Positions 1-6,287 of a stretch of DNA of 6,403 bases are shown piece by piece; within the stretch, counting starts at the first letter, position 1; each line of letters begins with the position of its first letter. This DNA is from Planctomycetaceae bacterium (GTDB lineage: Bacteria > Planctomycetota > Phycisphaerae > Phycisphaerales > SM1A02): positions 1-6,403 of the forward strand of contig JAIYBS010000062.1 of NCBI GenBank assembly GCA_027488415.1, in the 5' to 3' direction. The position numbers and the translations under genes were made by a program. Below the pieces are notes generated by a model. The model did no database searches. It was not told the origin of the DNA and saw only the letters and a program-made list of their open reading frames with translations.

Positions 1-461
1 AGCCACGCGGCGTGGCGCCGCTCGAATGCCGCGAACGCGGCAGGCAGCGCACGGCGGCGGCGGGCGTTCTCATAGGCGGAACGCAGCCGCGGCTCCTTGA
101 AGCGGCGCGCCGCGGCCCAGTCGACCGGGCCGCCGGCGCCGACGGCGCGCTCGCCGCGGCGCGGACGAAGGTCCGCGCGAGAGAGCAGCCCCTCCTCCGC
201 CAGCACCTCGAGGCTGATGAAGAGCGGCTCGCCGGCGAAGCTCGAGGTGCTCGCGTACGGCGAGTCGCCGGGGCCCACCGGCCCGACGGGAAGCATCTGC
301 CAGATGGACTGCCCGGATGCTGCGCACCAATCCGCGAACGCGTGCGCCGCCGGACCGAGGTCCCCGACGCCGTGCGCGGACGGCAGCGAGGACACGTGGA
401 GGAGGACGCCCGCGCGGCGGCGGTCGAAGATCGCGGGGACGGTGTTGGTACGGCGTGCCAT
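1..461 (-). CDS. malQ: 4-alpha-glucanotransferase (amylomaltase, GH77), N-terminal part; gene runs off the left edge
   Basis: MalQ moves alpha-1,4-glucan chains between maltodextrins in the cytoplasm, releasing glucose and making longer acceptors for phosphorylase. Only the first 153 codons are here; the catalytic residues lie beyond the edge. The family is recognised from its N-terminal signature read on the minus strand: RRAGVLLHVSSLPS at residues 15-28, GVGDLG at 31-36, the W54-Q55-x-L-P segment, G-x-G-D-SPY ending at Y69, and S-FAGEPLFISLEVL from 74. Family members usually show FAGNP, so E78 in place of Asn is unusual. No signal peptide is present, as expected for a cytoplasmic enzyme. 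ATG 461 is chosen because the conserved domain begins about 15 residues later and a weak purine-rich GAGAAG stretch ends 4 bases upstream. It follows the amylase gene by 34 bases on the same strand, so co-transcription is likely. The family call is firm. Confidence 0.94.
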   Translation of the reverse strand, partial: MARRTNTVPAIFDRRRAGVLLHVSSLPSAHGVGDLGPAAHAFADWCAASGQSIWQMLPVGPVGPGDSPYASTSSFAGEPLFISLEVLAEEGLLSRADLRPRRGERAVGAGGPVDWAAARRFKEPRLRSAYENARRRRALPAAFAAFERRHAAW

Positions 462-495
462 CAGGCTTCTCGGGTGCGGAGGTTCGTTGCGTTGC

Positions 496-2934
496 TCACT
501 TCGCGCGGCGGACCCACACTCGTCCGCCGACCGCCGGGATCGTCGCCTTGCGGAGCCCGTCGTCGGCGATGCCGGGCGTGCCGAACGCGTCGGACCAGCC
601 CATGCCCATCGACTCGAGGGACGCCGTCGCGGGCTTCTCCCCCGCGTTCAGCGCGACGAGCACCTGCTCGCCGTCGAGCTCGCGCACGAAGACCCAGGTG
701 TCCTGCGCATCGTCGCAGAGCACGGTGCGGAACGATCCGCGCCGCAGCGACGGATGCGCGTTGCGCAGCGCGATCACCTCGCGGTAGTGGGCGAGCATCG
801 AGGTGTCGATCGCCTCGTTCGGATCCTCCCACGGGCCGAGGTCCGGCCACAGCATGGGGCGGCGGTTGTTCGGATCGTTCGAACCCCACATGCCGACCTC
901 GTCGCCGTAATAGACCATGGGCGCGCCGACGTAGGTCATCTGCAGGAGGGCAAGAAGACGCTGCTTCGCGCGCTCGCGCTCGCCGGGCTTCGAGGGGTCG
1001 TACCTCGCGCCCTCCTGCTCGCGGTTCTGCTGGTTGTACGGGCGGTCCGGGTTGAGCGCCATGCTCGCGACGCGGTCCGTGTCGTGGCTGTCGATCAGGT
1101 TCATCATCGCGTACGAGCACTCGGGCGCGTACGCGTTGCGCAGCTCGGCGAGGCGGCGGTCGAGCTCGCTCGCCGGGATGCGCGACGCACGATCGATGAC
1201 CCACTGCACCGCGGGCTTCGCGAACTCGTAGTTCATCACCGCGTCGAACGCGCGGCCGTCGAGCCACTGGTCGGCGCGCTCCCAGATCTCGCCGACGATG
1301 TACGCCTGCGGGTTGATGCGGCGGACCTCGCGGCACCACTCGTGCCAGAACGGGAGCGGCACCTCGTTCGGCACGTCGAGCCGCCAGCCGTCGATGCCGT
1401 CGCGCGGGTCGCCGTCGCCGTCGGGGTCCATCCACCGGCGCGTGACGTCCATGACGTGCTTGCGCGCGGACTCGCTCGCGATGCCCTTCTCCTGGTCCTT
1501 GCGGAGGACGGGCAGCTCGCTGAAGCCCCACCACGCCTCGTAGGCGAACGGGTCCCACGACGTGACGTCGAACCAGTCGGCGAAGCGGCTCGACTTGCCG
1601 TTGCGCTTGCAGTCCTGGAACGCAGGATGGCCGGTGCCGACGTGGTTGAAGACGCCGTCCACCACGATGCGGAAGCCCATCGACTTCGCCTCGCGCAGGA
1701 AGTCGAGGAATCGCCGGTCGGTCGGCGTGAAGGTCCACGTCGCCGGGTCGAGGATGTCCTCCTTCGCGGCGGCCGCGGCGTAGTCGCCCTTCGTGCCGAA
1801 GTGCTCGTCGACGTGGATGTAGCTCGTCGTGTTGTACTTGTGCGGCGTGCTCGCCTGGAACATCGGCATCAGGTACAGCGCGTTGACGCCGAGCTGGCGC
1901 AGGTACGGGAGCTTCTGGCGGAGACCCTCGAGATCGCCGCCGCCGAACCTCGAGAACACGTAGTGCTTGTAGAAGGTCTCGCCGTCCTTGCCCTCGCTGC
2001 CGAAGGGCTTGTACCAGTCGTGCTTCCAGGGGATGGTCCCGGTCGGGTCGTTCGCGGGATCGCCGTTGCGGAAGCGGTCGACCATCACCTGGTACCACAC
2101 CGCGTCCTTCGCCCAGTCGGGGGTGCGGAAGCCGGCGGCGGCGGGGTCGAGCCAGTAGGTCTGCGGGTCGCGTGCGGTCACGGGGCCATCCTTGAGGACG
2201 AAGGTGTACGGGAATTCGGCGGCGGACAGGGAGGACGTGCCGTCCGCCACGGGGAGAAGCACCTCCCAGACGTCGAACGGGCCGTCCCGGCCGATGCGCG
2301 ACATCGGGATGCGCCCGGCGCGCGGCCCGCCGTTCGCGAGCGAGACCTGCTCCACGTCGCCCGCGAGCGTGCGCACCCGGACGGTCCACCCACCGGGCGC
2401 GGCGGCGCGGTCCGCCGCGGAACCGGGGCGATGCAGCAGCGCGGCGCCGTCGATCCGGCCGTCACCGGCTCGCGCGGCGGACGGGTCGAGCGTCGCGCCG
2501 GCGCCGATCGGGAGCAGCGAGTTGAACCCGCCGTTGGAGTCGTCGGCACGGCGCGGATTCCGCGGATCGGCGATCCAGCGGGAGCCGTCGAGGATGAACT
2601 TGTACGGGTAGGTGCCGTCCGGCAGCTCGACGGTCGCCCGGAAGTCGCCCGAGGCGTCGCGCACCATCTCGACCGCGCTTCCCTGCCAACCGGTGAAGCT
2701 GCCCGCGAGCTTCGCCGACCGGGCGCCTCCGGCATCCTGCGCGCGAAGCGTGACGGTGACGGTCCAGCCCGACGCGCCGCGGACGGCGCGGATGCCGGGT
2801 GCGACCTCGACGGGCGCCGATGCGGACGGGACGTCGAGCGTCGGCACTTCCGCCCCGGGCACCGTCGGTGGCGGCGCGGCCGCGAGCAAGGCGGCCGCGG
2901 CGACCGCGGGGGTGAGTGATATTCTTCGGTTCAT
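496..2934 (-). CDS. Secreted GH13 alpha-amylase, neopullulanase/cyclomaltodextrinase type, with CBM48-like and CBM34-like N-terminal modules
   Basis: An 812-residue enzyme predicted to hydrolyse alpha-1,4 (possibly also alpha-1,6) bonds of starch, glycogen, pullulan or cyclodextrins outside the cytoplasm. Residues 1-28 look like a signal peptide: MNRR, a hydrophobic Ala/Leu run to about 20, then P-G-A. There is no lipobox, and the RR makes Tat export a weak alternative to Sec. Residues about 55-140 form a CBM48/AMPK-like module (GSFTGW 78-83, YPYKFILDG 109-117). Residues about 181-262 resemble the CBM34-type N domain of neopullulanases. The catalytic barrel begins near 275 with YQVMVDRF and NGDPAND (290-296, a typical calcium site). 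GH13 motifs are intact: MPMF 356-359, DGVFNH 426-431, GWRLD with nucleophile D520, GEIWE with acid/base E549, and SHD with D618. The C-terminal beta domain fills about 735-812. ATG 2934 fits the signal peptide but has no Shine-Dalgarno sequence. Exact specificity is not readable. It leads malQ. Confidence 0.93.
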   Translation of the reverse strand: MNRRISLTPAVAAAALLAAAPPPTVPGAEVPTLDVPSASAPVEVAPGIRAVRGASGWTVTVTLRAQDAGGARSAKLAGSFTGWQGSAVEMVRDASGDFRATVELPDGTYPYKFILDGSRWIADPRNPRRADDSNGGFNSLLPIGAGATLDPSAARAGDGRIDGAALLHRPGSAADRAAAPGGWTVRVRTLAGDVEQVSLANGGPRAGRIPMSRIGRDGPFDVWEVLLPVADGTSSLSAAEFPYTFVLKDGPVTARDPQTYWLDPAAAGFRTPDWAKDAVWYQVMVDRFRNGDPANDPTGTIPWKHDWYKPFGSEGKDGETFYKHYVFSRFGGGDLEGLRQKLPYLRQLGVNALYLMPMFQASTPHKYNTTSYIHVDEHFGTKGDYAAAAAKEDILDPATWTFTPTDRRFLDFLREAKSMGFRIVVDGVFNHVGTGHPAFQDCKRNGKSSRFADWFDVTSWDPFAYEAWWGFSELPVLRKDQEKGIASESARKHVMDVTRRWMDPDGDGDPRDGIDGWRLDVPNEVPLPFWHEWCREVRRINPQAYIVGEIWERADQWLDGRAFDAVMNYEFAKPAVQWVIDRASRIPASELDRRLAELRNAYAPECSYAMMNLIDSHDTDRVASMALNPDRPYNQQNREQEGARYDPSKPGERERAKQRLLALLQMTYVGAPMVYYGDEVGMWGSNDPNNRRPMLWPDLGPWEDPNEAIDTSMLAHYREVIALRNAHPSLRRGSFRTVLCDDAQDTWVFVRELDGEQVLVALNAGEKPATASLESMGMGWSDAFGTPGIADDGLRKATIPAVGGRVWVRRAK

Positions 2935-2990
2935 GCTGCGCGAAGGCACCGCTGCGAGAGCCGCAAGGATAGGCGCATCCGCGGTGCGAT
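2912..2990. promoter_or_regulatory. Candidate divergent promoter/start region between amylase and transporter genes
   Basis: The only place where both divergent transcripts can begin, unless promoters lie deeper in the opposing genes. Plus strand: TGA followed by TATTCT at 2920-2925 resembles an extended -10 box and would start RNA at about 2932, giving a nearly leaderless message for ATG 2933 or a leader of about 50 bases for GTG 2984. Minus strand: TATCCT (2971 down to 2966) resembles a -10 and would give the amylase message a short leader. No convincing -35 box is present for either. Short inverted repeats here are CTTCG/CGAAG (2924-2928 and 2941-2945) and GGAT/ATCC (2967-2970 and 2977-2980); either could be an operator, but both are too short to trust. 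Confidence 0.3.
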
Positions 2991-5377
2991 GGACGCTGGT
3001 GTCCGCGGCGGCGCTCCTCGTGGCATGGTCGCTCTGGAGGGTCGGCGCGCGGGAGCTCCGCCGCCTGGGCGCATCCGACGGGCGCACCACGATCACGGTG
3101 CTGCACTGGTCCGGCGAGGGCGGTCCGGAGGAGGACGAGATCGTCGAGCGCTCGCTCCGCGAGTTCGAGGCCGCGAACCCCGGCCTGCGCGTCAAGCGCA
3201 TCAACCCGGGCGATGCCGGCAGCTTCTACACCAAGCTGCAGACGATGATGGCCGCGGGAGAGCCGCCGGACGTGTTCTACGTCGGCAACGAGCGCATCCC
3301 GAGCTTCGCGAGCCTCGGCCTGCTCGAGCCGCTCGACCGCTTCGTGCAGGAGGACGCCGGATCGAGGGAACCCGGCGCGCTGCGGCTCGACGACTTCTAC
3401 CCGCAGGTCGTGGACGCGTTCCGGTACGACGGGACGAACGCCGGGCGCGGCACCCTGTGGGGGATCCCGAAGGACTTCACGACGGTCGGCTTCTACTACA
3501 ACAAGGACGTCTTCCGGAAGGCAGGCGTCCCCTTCCCGAAGCCCGACTGGACATGGGACGACTTCGTCTCGACGGCACGCGCCATCCACCGCGCGACCGG
3601 CCCGGACGGCGAGCGCTACGTCGGCGCGGAGTTCGTCACCTGGCCCGCGATGGTGCGTGCGTACCTCTTCACCGAGGGAGGCGACGCGGTGGGTTCGTCG
3701 TGGGACGACCTGCGGCTCTCCGACCCGAAGTCGATGGCCGCGCTCGAGCGCCTGCGCGCGTGGCGGCACGACGAGGAGGGGACGCTCACGAGCGGCCGCA
3801 GCAAGCTCGCCACCGGAAGCGCCGTCTTCGCGACGGGGAAGGTCGGCATGGCGGGCCCGTTCGGGCGCTGGGTGGTCCCCGAGTACCGCCGGATCAAGGA
3901 CTTCGACTGGGACTTCGCCCCGCTCCCTCGCGGCAGCGAGCGCGCGAACATCATCCTCACCGTCTCGTGGAGCATCTCCGCGCAGAGCGCGCACAAGGCC
4001 GATGCGTGGAAGCTGGTGCGCTGGCTCACGAACGAGGAGGGCCAGAAGGCGCAGGCGCGGCTCGGGCTCGCGATCCCGTCGAACCGGCGCGCCGCGGAGA
4101 GCGATGCCTTCGTCGACGCCGCGAAGCCGGAGAACGACCGTGGCTTCCTCGATGCGGTGGCCGCATCGCGCGTGATCGACTGGCCGGCGAACCCGAAGTT
4201 CGAGCAGCTGCTCGGGTCGAACCTCGACGAGGGCCTGAAGACCGGCAACAAGCCCGTCGCGGAGGCCGTCGGCGACTTCGAACGCCTCTGGAAGGCCGAG
4301 CTCGCGAGCCCGCTCGGGCGCGGCGGGTTCCCGCCCGTGCCGTGGGGCGTGATCACGGCGCTCGTCGGCGTGGCGATCGCGGCGGGTGCCGCATGGGTGG
4401 CGGTCGTGCGACGCCGGGTCACGCTCCCGCTGCAGGAGGCGTCCGAGGAGCGGGCGGGCTACCTGTTCGCGTCGCCGTGGCTCGTCGGGTTCGCGGTGTT
4501 CATGGCGTTCCCCGTCGTGCTCTCGCTGGTCCTCTCCTTCAGCGGCTGGCGCGGACTGTCGACGCTCTCCGAGGCGAAGTGGGTCGGTTGGGGCAACTAC
4601 GCACAGCTGCTCGCCGGAGACGCGCGCTTCTGGACGAGCGTGCGGGTCACGCTGTACTACGTGGTCGTCGCGGTGCCGCTCGGCCAGGGCCTCGCGCTGG
4701 CGGCGGCCGTCCTGATGAACCAGAAGGTCCTCGGCATCCCGTTCTTCCGCGCGGCGTGGTACCTGCCGAGCGTGCTCGCGGGCGTCGGCGTGGCGGTGCT
4801 CTGGCGCTGGGTGTTCGATTCGGACGCCGGGCTCATGAACCAGCTGCTCGGGCCGGCGATCGGCGCGCTTGACTGGGCGCTCGCGCTCGCGGGCGCCGGG
4901 CCGAGCGGGCTTGAGCCGCCGCACTGGTTCGGTAAGGACGCCGCCGTCTGGGGCGTGCCGGCGTTCGCCATCATGAACGCGTGGTTCGTCGGCGGATCGA
5001 TGATGATCTACCTCGCGGGCCTGCAGGGGATCCCCGACGAGCTGAACGAGGCCGCGCAGGTGGACGGCATCGGGCGCGTGCGCCGCTTCGTCGCGATCAC
5101 GCTGCCGATGCTCGGGCCGGTGATCCTCTTCAACGTGCTCATGGCGGTGATCGGCAGCTTCCAGGTGTTCACGCAGGCATTCGTGATGACGGGCGGCGAG
5201 CCCGGCGACTCCACGCGCTTCTACGTGCTCTACCTCTTCAACCAGGGGTTCGAGTACTACGAGATGGGCTACGCGTCCGCGATGGCGTGGCTGCTGCTCC
5301 TGGCGGTGCTCGCGGTGACCGCGGTGATCCTGCGCACCAGCGCGCGGCGCATCTACTACGAGGCACTCCGCAAGTGA
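2933..5377 (+). CDS. CUT1 sugar ABC transporter: membrane-anchored solute-binding protein fused to MalF-type permease
   Basis: One uninterrupted 814-residue ORF joins two proteins that are normally separate. Residues 20-37 are a hydrophobic signal anchor with no lipoprotein cysteine. Residues about 52-460 are a full-length family 1 extracellular solute-binding protein (TITVLHW at 53-59, LWGIPKDFTTVGFYYNKD from 175, PDWTWDDF shortly after). A second hydrophobic helix at 471-492 ends in RRR (493-495), indicating a return to the cytoplasm. From 505 to the end is a MalF/UgpA-like permease with six helices (about 511-536, 570-595, 607-628, 672-695, 724-745, 780-800) and the ATPase-docking EAA loop, E706-A-A-x-x-D-G, followed by ITLP at 722-725. 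Neighbouring amylase and malQ suggest maltodextrin as substrate, though the sequence alone does not prove it. The start is uncertain. ATG 2933 is the longest reasonable choice but lacks a Shine-Dalgarno. GTG 2984 follows AAGGATAGG and still keeps the anchor. GTG 2912 is a third option. The stop overlaps malG. Confidence 0.91.
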   Translation: MLREGTAARAARIGASAVRWTLVSAAALLVAWSLWRVGARELRRLGASDGRTTITVLHWSGEGGPEEDEIVERSLREFEAANPGLRVKRINPGDAGSFYTKLQTMMAAGEPPDVFYVGNERIPSFASLGLLEPLDRFVQEDAGSREPGALRLDDFYPQVVDAFRYDGTNAGRGTLWGIPKDFTTVGFYYNKDVFRKAGVPFPKPDWTWDDFVSTARAIHRATGPDGERYVGAEFVTWPAMVRAYLFTEGGDAVGSSWDDLRLSDPKSMAALERLRAWRHDEEGTLTSGRSKLATGSAVFATGKVGMAGPFGRWVVPEYRRIKDFDWDFAPLPRGSERANIILTVSWSISAQSAHKADAWKLVRWLTNEEGQKAQARLGLAIPSNRRAAESDAFVDAAKPENDRGFLDAVAASRVIDWPANPKFEQLLGSNLDEGLKTGNKPVAEAVGDFERLWKAELASPLGRGGFPPVPWGVITALVGVAIAAGAAWVAVVRRRVTLPLQEASEERAGYLFASPWLVGFAVFMAFPVVLSLVLSFSGWRGLSTLSEAKWVGWGNYAQLLAGDARFWTSVRVTLYYVVVAVPLGQGLALAAAVLMNQKVLGIPFFRAAWYLPSVLAGVGVAVLWRWVFDSDAGLMNQLLGPAIGALDWALALAGAGPSGLEPPHWFGKDAAVWGVPAFAIMNAWFVGGSMMIYLAGLQGIPDELNEAAQVDGIGRVRRFVAITLPMLGPVILFNVLMAVIGSFQVFTQAFVMTGGEPGDSTRFYVLYLFNQGFEYYEMGYASAMAWLLLLAVLAVTAVILRTSARRIYYEALRK
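2965..2973 (+). promoter_or_regulatory. Possible ribosome binding site for an alternative GTG start at 2984
   Basis: AAGGATAGG is the only purine-rich Shine-Dalgarno-like stretch near the start of the fusion gene. It ends 10 bases before an in-frame GTG at 2984. Starting there would drop 17 residues from the ATG 2933 form, leave the signal-anchor helix intact (MRWTLVSAAALL), and open a 49-base gap to the amylase start. Confidence 0.4.
5360..5363 (+). promoter_or_regulatory. Ribosome binding site for the GTG start of malG
   Basis: GAGG lies inside the last codons of the fusion gene with 10 bases of spacing to GTG 5374. It supports this non-ATG start and the 4-base GTGA overlap. Confidence 0.5.
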
Positions 5378-6255
5378 ACGGCCCGACGCGAGGCATCCTC
5401 GGCACCCTCTTCCTCTGGACCGTGCTCGTCGCGGGCACGGCGGCGTTCCTGTATCCGCTCCTCTGGATGGTCGGCGTCAGCCTGAGCACGCCCGCGGACG
5501 CGCAGGCGGCCACGGTCGAGGGCGGGTTCGCGTGGCCGTCCGACCCGCAGTGGGGCAACTACCGCGAGGCGCTCGGCCAGATCGGCTCCGACAACGCAGG
5601 CGAGCCGCTGCGCGGCTTCAAGGACGCGCTCGCCAACAGCGTGGTGGTCGCGGTGCTCGTGACGCTCGGCACCGTGCTCAGCTCGAGCCTGGTCGCGCTC
5701 GCCTTCGCGAGGATGCGGTTCCGCGGGAGCAGGCCGCTCTTCCTCGTGATGCTCGGGACGATGATGCTCCCCGGGCAGGTCACGATGATCCCGCTCTTCA
5801 TCCTGTTCCGGAGCCTCGGGTGGGTGGACACGATCCTGCCGCTCGTGGTGCCGGCCTTCTTCGGGAACGCGTACTTCGTCTTCATGTACCGACAGTTCAT
5901 CGCGCAGGTGCCCGAGGCGCTCCTCGAGGCGGCGCGGCTCGACGGGCTCGGCTGGCTCGGCATCTGGTGGCGGATCATCCTGCCCCTCACGCGGCCGGTC
6001 ACGGCGATCACCGCGGTGTTCACGTTCATCGGCTGCTGGAACGACTTCCTCGCGCCGCTCGTCTACCTCCAGAGCGACGACCAGGCGACGCTCGCCGTCG
6101 CGCTCAACAGCTTCCGAAACCAGTACGGGGGCGTGACGAAGGTGCACCTCCTCATGGCGGCGAGCATCGTCACCATGCTGCCCTGCATCCTGCTCTTCCT
6201 CGCCGCCCAGAAGCAGTTCATCGAGGGGCTCGGCAAGGGAGCGGTGAAGGGCTGA
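5374..6255 (+). CDS. malG: CUT1 sugar ABC transporter permease, MalG type
   Basis: The 293-residue inner-membrane subunit that should pair with the permease half of the upstream fusion to form the sugar channel. Length is normal for MalG-like proteins. Six hydrophobic segments are visible at about 10-35, 89-112, 122-145, 151-172, 206-228 and 258-280. The cytoplasmic EAA loop that docks on the ATPase reads E185-A-A-R-L-D-G and is followed by IILP (201-204). The MalG-family WNDFLAPL motif is at 222-229. The start is GTG 5374, overlapping the preceding stop as GTGA, with GAGG ten bases upstream; this implies translational coupling and matched amounts of the two permeases. Substrate is inferred as maltodextrin from the amylase and malQ next door, so the symbol reflects context; other CUT1 sugars are not excluded. 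Confidence 0.93.
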   Translation: MNGPTRGILGTLFLWTVLVAGTAAFLYPLLWMVGVSLSTPADAQAATVEGGFAWPSDPQWGNYREALGQIGSDNAGEPLRGFKDALANSVVVAVLVTLGTVLSSSLVALAFARMRFRGSRPLFLVMLGTMMLPGQVTMIPLFILFRSLGWVDTILPLVVPAFFGNAYFVFMYRQFIAQVPEALLEAARLDGLGWLGIWWRIILPLTRPVTAITAVFTFIGCWNDFLAPLVYLQSDDQATLAVALNSFRNQYGGVTKVHLLMAASIVTMLPCILLFLAAQKQFIEGLGKGAVKG

Positions 6256-6257
6256 CC

Positions 6258-6271
6258 CGCGGCCGGCCGCG
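6258..6271. repeat. 14-base perfect GC palindrome in the malG-malK gap
   Basis: CGCGGCCGGCCGCG is fully self-complementary. As RNA it could form a short 5-bp stem with a CCGG loop just upstream of the malK Shine-Dalgarno. No T-run follows, so it is not a standard terminator. It may have no function in such GC-rich DNA. Confidence 0.4.
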
Positions 6272-6276
6272 CCGGC

Positions 6277-6281
6277 AAGGA
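6277..6281 (+). promoter_or_regulatory. Ribosome binding site for malK
   Basis: AAGGA with 6 bases of spacing to ATG 6288. It is the clearest Shine-Dalgarno in the window and shows that this host does use such sites. Confidence 0.65.
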
Positions 6282-6287
6282 ACAACG

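Noticed and set aside
461..2389. Second minus-strand ORF overlapping the amylase in another frame
   Set aside because: Arg-rich, no domain, and the other frame carries the intact catalytic motifs.
97..2919. Very long plus-strand ORF (940 codons) opposite the amylase gene
   Set aside because: It is antisense to a gene with all GH13 motifs. The translation is Arg/Val/Ala/His-rich with no recognisable domain, as expected for a shadow frame in GC-rich DNA where stop codons are rare.
4300..4440. Frameshift or lost stop codon as the origin of the fusion
   Set aside because: The frame is open and in phase across the junction, and the linker helix with its RRR fits the required topology. No internal start with a ribosome binding site is evident for a separate permease. 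It cannot be ruled out without related sequences.
2462..4924. Minus-strand ORF of 820 codons opposite the binding-protein half of the transporter
   Set aside because: Low-complexity Arg/Glu/Ala-rich translation with no motif, fully antisense to a recognised protein; a compositional shadow.
4981..5373. Possible longer N-terminus for MalG starting within the upstream gene
   Set aside because: The upstream portion is an Arg-rich out-of-frame reading of the permease. The MalG homology and first helix begin right after GTG 5374, which has its own GAGG.
6256..6287. Terminator between malG and malK
   Set aside because: The GC palindrome has only a short possible stem and no following T-run, and malK with a good ribosome binding site starts 17 bases later, so a transcription end here is unlikely.
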